Shown here: piece by piece, positions 1 to 8,583 of the stretch | How the letters are laid out: each line of letters starts with the position of its first letter | Position numbering within the stretch: position 1 is the stretch's first letter | Position numbers and translations under genes: made by a program | The notes under the pieces: generated by a model | What the model was told of the DNA's origin: nothing | Databases searched by the model: none | What the model saw: the letters and a program-made list of their open reading frames with translations, nothing else | Assembly: GCA_964393835.1 (NCBI GenBank) | Contig: CAYMUN010000002.1 | Coordinates: 15,554-79,553 of the forward strand | Source of the DNA: CAYMUN01 sp964393835 | GTDB lineage: Bacteria; Patescibacteriota; Saccharimonadia; Saccharimonadales; UBA4665 | DNA: 64,000 bases | Reading direction: 5' to 3'

Positions 1-401
1 AAAGCCAGGACTTCTACTAACCCGGCCGTGCTGGACAAACCCAATGACACCGAATCGACGGTCAACTGGTAGCACAAGAGGAGGGCGCTGTCGTTGACCA
101 TAAAATACCCATGCGGCGGTACAGTGCCCGACAAAGCTATCAGCTTGCTGCTGGTTGCTTTGGCCAGATCATAATGGTTGAAGTACTCCAGCTGATATTT
201 ACTCATATCGAGCACGGTGTTGGTCGCGTTGTAGAGCGTAATGAACTGACCATTTGTGCTGGTAATTTTGAGCTGGCTAATGGTGAGGGAGGGGGCATTT
301 GCCGTATCCGCCTGAGCTATAGCCGATTGACCCGTCCAAGCAAAATCACACAGCACAATTGCCATGATGACTGCCGATAGTAATCGCTGTTTCCGCCGCA
401 T
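1..401 (-). CDS. Secreted lamin-tail-domain (LTD) protein, N-terminal part
   Basis: An open frame starts at ATG 401 and runs off the window edge, so only about 133 residues are visible. The N-terminus has a short basic stretch, a hydrophobic core and an AIAQA-like signal peptidase site near residues 25-30. This is followed by a region of LTD type: a strand with ITSTNGQFITLYN, then SKYQLEYF, then a VPPHGYFMV segment. LTD domains are beta-sandwiches common in secreted or surface proteins of CPR bacteria, where the role is unknown. Family assignment is by eye from the FITLYNATN/YQLEYF pattern. The rest of the protein lies outside the window. Confidence 0.6.
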   Translation of the reverse strand, partial: MRRKQRLLSAVIMAIVLCDFAWTGQSAIAQADTANAPSLTISQLKITSTNGQFITLYNATNTVLDMSKYQLEYFNHYDLAKATSSKLIALSGTVPPHGYFMVNDSALLLCYQLTVDSVSLGLSSTAGLVEVLA

Positions 402-560
402 AGTAGACTGGAGTGTAGCCAAGGCCCGGCTCCATCTGCAAGCAATAGCGTGATAAACGCGTCTCAATTATTAAATTTTTTAAGATATGGCTGGCATTAG
501 CCTCTTCTTGTATACTTACGGGGCAGGTTACAATTCGCTTATAAAATAAACAATGATCGT

Positions 561-1226
561 ATGAATACCGGAGATCCCGCGCAAAAATCCCATCTGCCAT
601 TTTCTAAAGCTGATCTAGATGCTTTGGGCAGGCTGTTGACACCCTCTTGGCTGAGTGGTTGTTTGACCTTATTGGTCTGTTTGGCAGTCGTCAGTGGCAC
701 AGTAGCTATGCTGCGTTATCAAGGTAGCAGTTGGCAGTTATTACTGGCCGAACAGCAACGCAGTAGCTTGAGCATGAATCTGACTACCCTGGAAAGCCGC
801 GTGGACAGCAATCGTCTGGTAAGTAATTTGCCGCTATTAATTTTTTGGGCGGGTATCGGATTAATCGTTTACTTCTTGATTATGGCGGTCGCCGACGCCT
901 TTCGCCACGTTGTAGAGCTTGAGCAGGAAATCCAGTACGTACATGCCGACCGGGGCCGGATGATACGCCAGGCCTTGCTGCACGTGGCGCTGCGGATATT
1001 TTTCTTGATCATATGGGTGCCCTATATACAGCTGACGCTCCACCTTTTACTCCCCTATGTTATTGCCCTGGCTTACGCCGGCAGCGGAGAGTTAGGGTGG
1101 CTGTACAATAGCGCCTACCTCGTCGGCGCGGTCATAATCGGATTTCTAAGCTTGCATCTGCACGTCATTTTAGCCAGGTTGCTAGCCTTTAAGCCTCGGA
1201 TTTTTGGCCAAACGATACAGACGTGA
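561..1226 (+). CDS. Hypothetical polytopic membrane protein
   Basis: This is a 221-residue protein that I do not recognise. Hydrophobic segments near residues 34-54, 90-110, 143-168 and 180-205 suggest four membrane spans. A charged loop (around 115-138) lies between spans 2 and 3. The start follows a TATAAA-like box at 540-545 but has no convincing Shine-Dalgarno. It stands alone between the divergent LTD gene and the PRC-barrel gene, so context gives no function. Confidence 0.6.
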   Translation: MNTGDPAQKSHLPFSKADLDALGRLLTPSWLSGCLTLLVCLAVVSGTVAMLRYQGSSWQLLLAEQQRSSLSMNLTTLESRVDSNRLVSNLPLLIFWAGIGLIVYFLIMAVADAFRHVVELEQEIQYVHADRGRMIRQALLHVALRIFFLIIWVPYIQLTLHLLLPYVIALAYAGSGELGWLYNSAYLVGAVIIGFLSLHLHVILARLLAFKPRIFGQTIQT

Positions 1227-1258
1227 CAAATCCTATTCTATGTAGTAGATCGGCACGC

Positions 1259-1264
1259 TATACT
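1259..1264 (+). promoter_or_regulatory. -10 box of the PRC-barrel gene (leaderless start)
   Basis: TATACT ends seven bases before ATG 1272. With a usual 6-8 base distance to the transcription start, the mRNA would begin at or next to the AUG. No purine-rich ribosome site is present. Confidence 0.5.
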
Positions 1265-1271
1265 GGTAGGT

Positions 1272-1790
1272 ATGTTACAGCTCAGTAATGCTCTCCTCAA
1301 TAAATCTGTTTTATCGCTGCGTACCGGGGCGCCGATTGCCACTATAACGGCGCCAATCATTAATCCCAATAATCTTAAAATTGAGGGCTTTTACTGCCAG
1401 GATCGCTTTGATAAAAAAGAGCTAATCCTGTTGTACCAAGATATTCGCGATGTTATGCCAAACGGTTATGTGGTCAATGACCACGATGTGTTGGCAGAGG
1501 CTGATGAACTGATTCGCCTCAAAGAAATATTGGAGTTACGCTTTGAGTTGGTCGGCAAACAAGTCCAAACTATCAGCCGACAAAAAGTAGGTAAGGTCAC
1601 TGACTACGCGGCTGAAGTAGAGACTATGTTTATCCAAAAGATTTACGTCTCGCAATCAATTGTAAAGAGCCTGACCGGTGGCTCGCTGAGCATTGATCGG
1701 ACACAAATTAATGAAATCACTCCACGACGAATTATTATTAACGAATTGCTGGAAAACGCTCCAGCCACAGCTCCGGCAGCTGTCGGATAG
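1272..1790 (+). CDS. PRC-barrel domain protein
   Basis: A 172-residue soluble protein. Two stretches (about 8-70 and 90-150) have the PRC-barrel look: a short beta-rich unit with LRTGAPIATITAPIIN and later QKVGKVTDYAAEV, the latter matching the G-K-V-x-D-x-x-x-D/E style of PRC domains. PRC barrels occur in RimM, photosynthetic reaction centre H subunits and many small CPR proteins, where they are thought to mediate protein or RNA binding. The C-terminal tail is alanine/proline rich. It is convergent with recX, with one base between them. Function unknown. Confidence 0.6.
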   Translation: MLQLSNALLNKSVLSLRTGAPIATITAPIINPNNLKIEGFYCQDRFDKKELILLYQDIRDVMPNGYVVNDHDVLAEADELIRLKEILELRFELVGKQVQTISRQKVGKVTDYAAEVETMFIQKIYVSQSIVKSLTGGSLSIDRTQINEITPRRIIINELLENAPATAPAAVG

Positions 1791-1791
1791 A

Positions 1792-2406
1792 TTATCCAAT
1801 CGCTTCGTCCGAATCGTGTAAAGCGATCTTGATATCACTATAGTTAAAACCCTGACCAGCCAGATATTGCATGAGTTTTTGATCGTCCTGGTAGCGGCTT
1901 TGTCTACGCTTACGCACAATAAGCTCGTGAAGGGTAGTGCGTTCGTCGGTGTCGTCCTCTGCTAGCACCCGCTCTATTATCTCGTCAGCTAATCGTTTGG
2001 CGCGTAATTCCTGAACTAGGCGGCGTCGGGAAGTGGGCTTTAGCAAGCGCCGGCTAGCGACCCAGCTGCGCGCAAATTCCTGATCATCCAACAATTTATT
2101 ATTACTTAACTTGTTAAGTATAGTAGTCGAGAGGGGAGGGGAAGCATTTTTTTGGCGCAGGTATTGTTGCATCTCCCAGACACTGCGGGGCCGTCGGGCG
2201 ATATAAGCCAACGCATTATTGTAGAGTTTGTCGTCAGCCGAGGTTTGCTTGAGTTCCCTGATCTTTGCGTCACTTAGCTCCTGGCCGTTGTGCAGTCCGC
2301 TCTCCAGAAGAGCGCTGTCGCTGAGAGAAAAAGCATACTTCCCTGCTATAAAAATCGAGTATCTTCCCTGCCGCTTTATTTGCTGTTTTATGCTCGTAAT
2401 TTTCAT
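1792..2406 (-). CDS. recX: RecX family regulatory protein
   Basis: RecX binds the RecA filament and modulates its growth and strand-exchange activity in the cytoplasm. The 204-residue protein shows the family layout: an N-terminal MKITSIKQQ-KRQGRYSIF segment, then helical repeats with ARRPRSVWEMQQYLRQK and LLDDQEFARSWVASRR, the latter typical of RecX modules. It lies two genes downstream of recA in the same direction, as expected for a RecA modulator. I chose ATG 2406. A GTG at 2421 that overlaps the TAG of the upstream Nudix gene would add five residues and could allow translational coupling. Confidence 0.88.
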   Translation of the reverse strand: MKITSIKQQIKRQGRYSIFIAGKYAFSLSDSALLESGLHNGQELSDAKIRELKQTSADDKLYNNALAYIARRPRSVWEMQQYLRQKNASPPLSTTILNKLSNNKLLDDQEFARSWVASRRLLKPTSRRRLVQELRAKRLADEIIERVLAEDDTDERTTLHELIVRKRRQSRYQDDQKLMQYLAGQGFNYSDIKIALHDSDEAIG

Positions 2407-2420
2407 AGCAAGCCTGGTCA

Positions 2421-2936
2421 CTAGTAATAATACCTGTTGATAAGATCGGGGAGTTCATCGTGCAGTTGCTCGGGATGATCAACAATCAAGCGTTTCAGAT
2501 CAGTGGCCCCTAGCCATCGGACTTCGGACACTTCGCTTTCCTGGAGAATAATTGGCGTGCCCGCTGGTATGACAGTTTTAAAAACTCCTATAAATCTATC
2601 GATGATACGATCTCCGATTACTGTCCGCCGCCGTATAGTATCTACCGCCTCCAGCTCAAAACCACGGAGGCCTAATTCTTCGGCCATTTCTCGATACGCC
2701 GCGTCAACATAGGTTTCTCCTTGGTCAACGTGACCAGCCGAGGAAACATCCCATTTGTTGGCATGAGTTGCGACATTTGGGCCACGCTTTTGGATGAGTA
2801 GCCGACCATTCGTATCTTGTATAAAGATCACTACTACCCGGTGGAGGAGTCCTTTTTTATGCGTTTCATCTAAGGATGCTCCGCCGATTGGCTCGTCACG
2901 GTCGTTAACGATCTGAATCGGCGGGTACTGGCCCAC
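2421..2936 (-). CDS. Nudix hydrolase (YfcD/IDI-like)
   Basis: A 171-residue Nudix protein that hydrolyses a nucleoside-diphosphate-linked substrate of unknown identity. The Nudix box (GX5EX7REUXEEXGU) is intact around residues 68-90: GHVDQGE, then REMAEELG. The preceding HRVVVIFIQD and LLIQKRGPN segments fit the YfcD or isopentenyl-diphosphate-isomerase-like branch, but the Cys/His residues of true IDI are not seen, so isoprenoid isomerase activity should not be assumed. It sits between recA and recX, with two bases to recA, and is probably cotranscribed with them. Confidence 0.85.
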   Translation of the reverse strand: MGQYPPIQIVNDRDEPIGGASLDETHKKGLLHRVVVIFIQDTNGRLLIQKRGPNVATHANKWDVSSAGHVDQGETYVDAAYREMAEELGLRGFELEAVDTIRRRTVIGDRIIDRFIGVFKTVIPAGTPIILQESEVSEVRWLGATDLKRLIVDHPEQLHDELPDLINRYYY

Positions 2937-2938
2937 GG

Positions 2939-4006
2939 CTATTCTTTGGCGGCTGCTTGGTCGGCGGCTAGGATTTTTTTGGTGATTTCGGCCATGACTT
3001 TAGGGTTTTCTTCGAGGTAGGTTTTGCTGGCTTCGCGGCCTTGGCCAATTTTAGCGTCGTTATAGGCATACCAGGCGCCGGCTTTTTCAACGATGCCGCG
3101 CTCAGTGGCCAGGTCAAGGATGTCACCACTGGTGCTGATGCCTTGGTTATACATGATGTCGAACTCAGCCTGGCGGAATGGCGGCGCGATCTTGTTTTTG
3201 ACGACTTTAACCCGTGTGCGGTTGCCGATGATGTCCTCGCCCTGCTTAATCTGGCCGATGCGGCGGATATCCATGCGTACCGAAGCGTAAAACTTGAGAG
3301 CGTTGCCACCAGTGGTTGTCTCTGGATTGCCAAACATGACGCCGATCTTCATGCGAATCTGATTAATGAAAATTACCGTGCCCTTACTGCGGCTGATGAC
3401 GCCCGTCAATTTGCGAAGAGCCTGGCTCATCAGCCGGGCCTGCAGGCCCATGTGACTATCACCCATCTCGCCTTCGATTTCAGCCCGCGGGACGAGAGCT
3501 GCTACCGAGTCAACGACAATTAAATCAACCGCGTTAGAGCGCACCAAAGTCTCAACGATCTCAAGAGCCTGCTCGCCATTGTCTGGTTGGCTGAGCAGTA
3601 AATTTTCGACGTCGACACCAATGCGCTTAGCGTAGGCCGGATCAAGCGCGTGCTCAGCGTCAATAAAGGCTGCCGTGCCGCCTGAGCGCTGGACTTCGGC
3701 AATAGCGTGCAACGTTAGCGTAGTTTTGCCGGAGCTCTCCGGGCCATAGACCTCGATCACCCGGCCTTTGGGGATGCCGCCGCCCAGGGCAATATCCAGG
3801 CTCAGCGCGCCGGTGGGGATGCACTCTACATTAGCGGCGTGCACCTCGCCCATTTTCATAATCGAGCCTTTGCCAAATTGTTTCTCGATACTCTCGAGTG
3901 CCAGGCCCAGGGCTTTGGTCTTACCGTCAGCCATTGCCACAGTCTCTTTGGATTCTTTGGTCTCTTTAGGCTGTGAAGCCGCTTTTACTGTTTTACTATC
4001 TGCCAT
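2939..4006 (-). CDS. recA: Recombinase RecA
   Basis: RecA forms ATP-dependent filaments on single-stranded DNA for homologous recombination and SOS signalling. The 355-residue protein has Walker [10 protein letters not shown] at about 88-96, the [11 protein letters not shown]alker B region, loop 2 with [22 protein letters not shown], and the expected C-terminal domain. The family core begins at [10 protein letters not shown] (residue 25). Here a Lys/Glu-rich stretch of about 24 residues precedes it. The longer start is supported by GGAGG five bases upstream of ATG 4006. First gene of a recA-nudix-recX unit. Confidence 0.98.
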   Translation of the reverse strand: MADSKTVKAASQPKETKESKETVAMADGKTKALGLALESIEKQFGKGSIMKMGEVHAANVECIPTGALSLDIALGGGIPKGRVIEVYGPESSGKTTLTLHAIAEVQRSGGTAAFIDAEHALDPAYAKRIGVDVENLLLSQPDNGEQALEIVETLVRSNAVDLIVVDSVAALVPRAEIEGEMGDSHMGLQARLMSQALRKLTGVISRSKGTVIFINQIRMKIGVMFGNPETTTGGNALKFYASVRMDIRRIGQIKQGEDIIGNRTRVKVVKNKIAPPFRQAEFDIMYNQGISTSGDILDLATERGIVEKAGAWYAYNDAKIGQGREASKTYLEENPKVMAEITKKILAADQAAAKE

Positions 4007-4221
4007 ATAACCTCCAGGTAATTATGCTGTCGACGGGCCCAAATCGTGTTCCAACGTTACTATTATTTTATCACTTTAGAGCAGGCATGTCTCAGGGCAA
4101 ATCACTAGCGCTTAGTTTGTGGGGATTTTTAACACTTATTTAATAATTACCGGCAGTTCACACTTGCTGAAATGGTTTGGCCCCACTCGGGAAAACGCTT
4201 CTGGTTTTTGGAGGGACTTGG

Positions 4222-4227
4222 TAGAAT
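4222..4227 (+). promoter_or_regulatory. Possible -10 box for the pilB operon
   Basis: TAGAAT lies about 65 bases upstream of pilB. The matching -35 (TTCTGG at 4199-4204, 17-bp spacer) is weak. The rest of the 4007-4292 gap shows no small gene I can support. It must also hold the divergent recA promoter. Confidence 0.3.
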
Positions 4228-4292
4228 GGGGCCAGGATGGGTGAACTTCTTGAAAATAAACACGGCATGGTTTCGGGCCAAGGAAGCTGGCT

Positions 4293-6098
4293 ATGCGTAT
4301 AGCTGATTCACTGGTTGAAAAACTACTGGCTAAGAGCGGCCAGGTTACCAAAAGCCAGTTGGCCGCCCTGAATGAGGAGGAGGCCAACGAGAAAAAGCCG
4401 CTGCAAGACCTGGTAATTAAAAATAATCTGCTCAACGAAAAAACGTTGACTGAATTGTATGCCGAAGAGATTGAGGTACCGTTTGTAGAGCTCAAAGCTC
4501 GTGAAATCAAGCATGAAGTCCTTAAACTGCTGCCCGAGAGAATTGCTCGTCAGTACAATGCTGTTGTTTTTGACATCGACGAGCAAGGCACAAAAATGGT
4601 GGCCATGGAGGATCCCGATGATATCCAGGCCCTCAACTTCTTACAAAAGCAATTGGGTACCAGCTTAAAAGTCCACATCACGACTAGCAGCCTACTGCAG
4701 GCAGCCCTCGACCAGTATCGCGGTAATATAAGCAGCGAGCTAACTAAAGTTATCGCCACCGAGGATGAAATCGATGAGAGCGAAGAGGTAGATGAGAGCG
4801 AACTAGCCGAAAATTCACCGGTAGCTCAGACGGTCAATATCCTGATCGAATACGGTATCAAGGCTGGCGCCAGTGACGTCCATATTGAACCGCGGGAAAA
4901 TTTCGTAGTCGTACGCTACCGCATCGATGGCCTGCTGCGCGAAGCCAATAAATTACCCCGTAAAATGCTAGGAGCGCTGGTCAGCCGTATCAAGATCCTC
5001 AGCAACCTCAAGATTGACGAACACCGGGCGCCACAGGACGGCCGGTTTAAGGTCGAGGTGAACGGCGAAATTTACGCCCTGCGCGTATCCACGCTGCCTA
5101 TCTTAGACGGCGAAAAGGTGGTGATGCGTATCCTTAACGAATCCAGCAAACCGGCCGATTTTACAGAATTAGGCTTCTGGGGAACGGCTCTCGAGGATCT
5201 CAAGGCTGCTATCGTCCAGCCGCACGGTATGATTCTGGTCACCGGGCCGACCGGCTCCGGTAAATCAACGACCCTGTTTAGCGTGCTTAGCTCTCTCAAT
5301 ACGCCAAACGTTAATATTTCGACCGTCGAAGACCCGGTGGAATATCATGTCGTGGGGGCCAACCAGGTGCAGGTTAATCCAGTTGCCGGCATGACCTTTA
5401 CCAATGGCCTGCGAGCCTTGCTTCGGCAAGATCCCAATATCATCATGGTTGGCGAGGTGCGCGATGGAGAAACAGCCGACTTGGCTGTCCAGGCCGCCCT
5501 GACCGGTCACCTGGTATTTAGCACGCTCCATACCAATAATGCCGCCACCTGCCTCCCCCGATTGCTCGATATGGGCGTCGAGCCATTTCTGATTGCCAGT
5601 ACGGTACGGGTCGTCATCGCCCAACGCCTGGTACGCCGTTTATGCGTCGATTGTCGTGAAGCTTACGCGCCGGAAGCAGCCGTCGTTAAACAACTGAGCA
5701 AATCATTTCGCCTCGACGACAATGGCGGCATCAAAGTAATTCATGAATTAGAAACCGCTGCCCTGCGTGACGGCATTGGTAAATCCAGCGGTGGCAAGGG
5801 CGCTGATACCGACCAACTTAGCAGCACGGCGACTAATCTGAGTCGGTTATGGAAAGCCCACGAAGAGGGCTGTGATAGCTGCAATCATACCGGCTACAAA
5901 GGTCGAATCGGCATTTACGAGGTATTGGATAATTCAACGCCGATTCAAAAAATGATTGTCAGCAACTCGACCTCGGAAGTGATCGAAAAAGCTGCCGTCA
6001 CCGAGGGCATGCTCACCATGCAGCTAGACGGTCTCGTTAAAGCTCTGCGCGGCCAAACTACTATCGAGGAAGTGCTGCGGGTCACCGCCCAGGAATAG
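4293..6098 (+). CDS. pilB: Type IV pilus assembly ATPase PilB/GspE
   Basis: A cytoplasmic hexameric ATPase that powers pilin polymerisation. The 601-residue protein has the N-terminal MshEN-like region (about 1-150), then the N2E/CTE core with SDVHIEPRE, Walker A GPTGSGKST near 317-325, an Asp box, Walker B IIMVGEVRDGETA and the His box TGHLVFSTLHTN. Two CxxC pairs (CVDC near 452 and CDSC near 530) form the tetracysteine zinc site typical of PilB/GspE. An insertion between the two pairs contains a Gly/Lys/Ser-rich stretch. An AAGGA site lies nine bases before the ATG. First gene of the pilus locus, three bases ahead of pilC. No retraction ATPase pilT is in the window. Confidence 0.96.
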   Translation: MRIADSLVEKLLAKSGQVTKSQLAALNEEEANEKKPLQDLVIKNNLLNEKTLTELYAEEIEVPFVELKAREIKHEVLKLLPERIARQYNAVVFDIDEQGTKMVAMEDPDDIQALNFLQKQLGTSLKVHITTSSLLQAALDQYRGNISSELTKVIATEDEIDESEEVDESELAENSPVAQTVNILIEYGIKAGASDVHIEPRENFVVVRYRIDGLLREANKLPRKMLGALVSRIKILSNLKIDEHRAPQDGRFKVEVNGEIYALRVSTLPILDGEKVVMRILNESSKPADFTELGFWGTALEDLKAAIVQPHGMILVTGPTGSGKSTTLFSVLSSLNTPNVNISTVEDPVEYHVVGANQVQVNPVAGMTFTNGLRALLRQDPNIIMVGEVRDGETADLAVQAALTGHLVFSTLHTNNAATCLPRLLDMGVEPFLIASTVRVVIAQRLVRRLCVDCREAYAPEAAVVKQLSKSFRLDDNGGIKVIHELETAALRDGIGKSSGGKGADTDQLSSTATNLSRLWKAHEEGCDSCNHTGYKGRIGIYEVLDNSTPIQKMIVSNSTSEVIEKAAVTEGMLTMQLDGLVKALRGQTTIEEVLRVTAQE

Positions 6099-6101
6099 CC
6101 T

Positions 6102-7370
6102 ATGAAATTTACCTACAAAGCCACCAACAAAGATGATAAAACAGTAACCGGCAGCGCCGAGGCGGTCAACAAATCGGCCCTGTTAGTATTGCTGCATAAG
6201 CAGGAACTACACCCCTTACTAATTGAAATTGATAAAGGCGGCACTAAAAAAGGCGGCCTTTTCGGGCCGAAAAAGAAGATCAAACTGGGTGACTTGGTCA
6301 TCTTTACCCGCCAGCTATCGACGATGATTTCAGCCGGCGTGCCGTTAGCCCGCTCATTATCGGCCCTGCAGACTGATGCCGGTACGCCATATCTCAAAGA
6401 AGTGCTGGCCAGCATCACGCGCGACGTCGAAAGCGGCGCGCCGCTCGGCGACGCCTTTGCCAAGTTCCCGGATGTTTTCTCGGACGTCTACGTCAACATG
6501 GTACGCGCCGGCGAAGAAGGCGGTATTCTTGATGAAATCCTAAAACGTTTGGCTACCCAGGTCGAGCAGGACGCTTCGATTCGCAAAAAAATTAAGAGCG
6601 CTATGATGTACCCGATCGTTATTCTCAGTGTCACGGTACTGGCATTCTTTGGCATTATGCTGTTTATCGTACCGAAGCTAGGAAGTATCCTGCTGTCGCT
6701 CGGCGGCCCAAGCGCCAAGCTACCGGTGTACACCCAAGCTATGCTGGACGCCAGCAATTTCTGCGTACGACCAACTATCCTAGGGCACTTGCCAATCCCG
6801 ATTATCAACAAAGTGCCAAACTTAATTTTGTTAACGATTATCGCCGGTATCGGTATCGTCTACTTGTTACGTTATATAAAAACCGATGCCGGTAAATTTA
6901 AATTTCACGGGATACTGCTGCGGATACCGATAGTCAAAACGGTCATTCTAAAAATTGCCATCGCTCGGTTTTCACGCACCTTTGCTTCGCTGATGGGAGC
7001 CGGCGTTAGCGTCCTTGATGCCTTAGAGGTCACTGGCGCGGCGCTTGGCAACAAGGTAATTGAAGCCGAGCTAAAAGCCGCCGCCCAGGAGGTCAAAAAT
7101 GGTAAACCGCTCAGCGAACCGATTAGTCAAAGCCCGCACTTCCCGCCAATTGTGGCCCAGATGTTATTAGTCGGCGAAGAAACCGGCCAAATTGACACCG
7201 TATTAACAAAAATTGCTGATTTTTACGAAGAAGAGGTTGCGGTACTAATCGATGGTTTGGCGGCCATCATCGAGCCGATTATGATTATATTTTTAGGTGC
7301 CGGCGTCGGCTTAATTGCCGCCAGTGTCATGGGCCCGATCGCTAATCTCAGTAAAACTGCTGGCGGTTAA
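6102..7370 (+). CDS. pilC: Type IV pilus inner-membrane platform protein PilC
   Basis: A polytopic membrane protein that anchors PilB and the pilin assembly. The 422-residue length is normal for the family. Two T2SSF domains are visible: the first around 65-190 (LGDLVIFTRQLSTMISAGVP) and the second around 285-405 (ILKIAIARFSRTFASLMGAGV). Spans are near 165-190, 225-260 and 385-410. It follows pilB by three bases and is surely cotranscribed with it. Confidence 0.95.
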   Translation: MKFTYKATNKDDKTVTGSAEAVNKSALLVLLHKQELHPLLIEIDKGGTKKGGLFGPKKKIKLGDLVIFTRQLSTMISAGVPLARSLSALQTDAGTPYLKEVLASITRDVESGAPLGDAFAKFPDVFSDVYVNMVRAGEEGGILDEILKRLATQVEQDASIRKKIKSAMMYPIVILSVTVLAFFGIMLFIVPKLGSILLSLGGPSAKLPVYTQAMLDASNFCVRPTILGHLPIPIINKVPNLILLTIIAGIGIVYLLRYIKTDAGKFKFHGILLRIPIVKTVILKIAIARFSRTFASLMGAGVSVLDALEVTGAALGNKVIEAELKAAAQEVKNGKPLSEPISQSPHFPPIVAQMLLVGEETGQIDTVLTKIADFYEEEVAVLIDGLAAIIEPIMIIFLGAGVGLIAASVMGPIANLSKTAGG

Positions 7371-7380
7371 CCGCTGCCAC

Positions 7381-7389
7381 TTATCCACA
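7381..7389 (+). other. Consensus DnaA-box 9-mer upstream of the pilin promoter
   Basis: TTATCCACA matches the consensus DnaA box exactly and lies seven bases upstream of the pilin -35. It is a single copy with no AT-rich unwinding region or dnaA gene nearby, so it is not an origin. It may be chance or a regulatory DnaA site. Confidence 0.25.
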
Positions 7390-7395
7390 AAGCGC

Positions 7396-7423
7396 TTGAC
7401 CTCAAGCAGCTTATGGTTATAAT
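7396..7423 (+). promoter_or_regulatory. Strong promoter of the major pilin gene
   Basis: TTGACC (7396-7401), a 16-bp spacer and a perfect TATAAT (7418-7423). Transcription should start near 7430, giving a leader of about 78 nt. The leader contains a GGCAG-GAA-CTGCC hairpin (about 7444-7456) and ends with AGGAGG before ATG 7508. A 5' hairpin and good ribosome site fit a highly expressed, stable mRNA. Confidence 0.7.
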
Positions 7424-7507
7424 CATAGCCAGATACTTGTAGTAGGCAGGAACTGCCTTGCTGCAAAGATCAATAAAAACATTTAATCATTAGGAGGGTG
7501 GGCTCTC

Positions 7508-7993
7508 ATGATCTCCCTGAATAGAATCAAACAGGACAAACGCAATCAAGGTTTCACGATCGTCGAGCTTTTGATTGTCATCGTCGTAATCGGTATTTTG
7601 GCTTTACTGGTTATTACTACTTACAGTGGTATCCAAGCAAAAGCTCGCAACAGTAAACGCTCAGCGGATATGAGCACCATACAAACGCAGCTCGAGGCTT
7701 ACTTTAGCCAGAATGGCTACTACCCCAGCCTGACTGATATGAAGAGTGATGCCTGGCTCGGCACTAACATGAAGAGCTTGGACAAGGGCGCGTTAATCGA
7801 CCCGTCAAACCCAACTCAGAGCAATGATATGGTCGCAGCTCCTGCAGCCAAAGTTTACGCCTATGACGTAACTAACGGCAGCGACACCAGTTGTGAAGCT
7901 GATGATACGACTTGCGCTAAGTACACCCTGACCGCTACCTACGAAGGTACCGTCAACGGTAACACTACCGCCGTCAAAACCAACCTAGACTGA
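7508..7993 (+). CDS. Type IV major pilin candidate (prepilin)
   Basis: A 161-residue prepilin. The class III signal peptide ends in NQG, followed by FTIVELL with Glu at +5, so prepilin peptidase would cut after Gly 17. A hydrophobic helix of about 22 residues follows, then QAKARNSKRSADMSTIQTQLEAYFSQNGYYP, which is the usual alpha1-C and turn of type II pseudopilins and CPR pilins. Two cysteines near the C-terminus (DTSCEADDTTC) could form the pilin disulfide. Its own strong promoter and the terminator just downstream suggest it is the major subunit, unlike the following minor pilins. Confidence 0.88.
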   Translation: MISLNRIKQDKRNQGFTIVELLIVIVVIGILALLVITTYSGIQAKARNSKRSADMSTIQTQLEAYFSQNGYYPSLTDMKSDAWLGTNMKSLDKGALIDPSNPTQSNDMVAAPAAKVYAYDVTNGSDTSCEADDTTCAKYTLTATYEGTVNGNTTAVKTNLD

Positions 7994-8012
7994 TAACCGT
8001 CAAGTTCTCAGC

Positions 8013-8049
8013 AGTAAAAGTCCCGGGTGTATTACCCGGGACTTTTACT
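8013..8049 (+). terminator. Intrinsic terminator after the pilin gene
   Basis: A perfect 16-bp inverted repeat (AGTAAAAGTCCCGGGT and its complement) with a 5-base loop. The stem's own outer arm supplies the T-rich end (CTTTTACTT). It separates the pilin from the minor-pilin genes and may act in both directions. Confidence 0.75.
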
Positions 8050-8103
8050 TTGCGTCACCCCACCTGTTTTGTAGCGATGATTTATGTATACTTAAGCATA
8101 AGT

Positions 8104-8583
8104 ATGATCTCTACGCGATACCAGTTTCACAAACGCCCGAGAGAACTAAAATCTCAGGGCTTCAGTATCATAGAGCTTTTGGTAGCCATTACGCTGCTTC
8201 CATTTATGGTGATGGGCATTTCTACCGCCTATAACTCGATACGACATACCTATTCTTTATCACGCCAGTTCAATGAAATGTACGCCGTCCTCAGCGCCTG
8301 CCCGGAGCTTGATCGAGCATTGGAATTCAGTTCGCTCAGCAGCAGCAATAACTGTTACCCTAACAACAGCTTCGCGACCGAAAATGGCAACACTGGCACT
8401 ATAACCTACGCCCCAGTGCTGGCTGTCAACGATACGAGCAGTCTGCCGACAGCCGACCCCCTTAAAAATATACCCGATTCTAAAGTAGTCTCCATTAGTG
8501 TCGCCTATCCGGCGCCAAACGCCGGCCGGCCGCCCTTGCAGTTACGGATGCTCATTACTCGAAATGGGATTGGCCAACAATGA
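8104..8583 (+). CDS. Minor pilin / pseudopilin
   Basis: About 159 residues from ATG 8104. An upstream in-frame start at 8050 would lie inside the terminator tail and is unlikely. The prepilin motif is SQG|FSIIELLVA with Glu at +5, followed by a hydrophobic helix (about 20-40). Leu-Pro-Phe inside the helix is a little unusual. The C-terminal globular part has Ser/Asn/Pro-rich loops and two cysteines. It overlaps the next pseudopilin by 4 bp (ATGA), which points to translational coupling. It probably belongs to a pilus tip or initiation complex. Confidence 0.78.
   Translation: MISTRYQFHKRPRELKSQGFSIIELLVAITLLPFMVMGISTAYNSIRHTYSLSRQFNEMYAVLSACPELDRALEFSSLSSSNNCYPNNSFATENGNTGTITYAPVLAVNDTSSLPTADPLKNIPDSKVVSISVAYPAPNAGRPPLQLRMLITRNGIGQQ

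Noticed and set aside
2421..2936. Isopentenyl-diphosphate isomerase (idi)
   Set aside because: Fits the Nudix fold, but the active-site Cys and metal-binding His pattern of type 1 IDI are not visible.
3041..3523. Long plus-strand reading frame opposite recA
   Set aside because: Lies wholly antisense to a certain recA. No start signals; caused by codon bias of the true gene.
7381..7423. Replication origin near the DnaA box
   Set aside because: Single box, no dnaA/dnaN, no AT-rich repeats.
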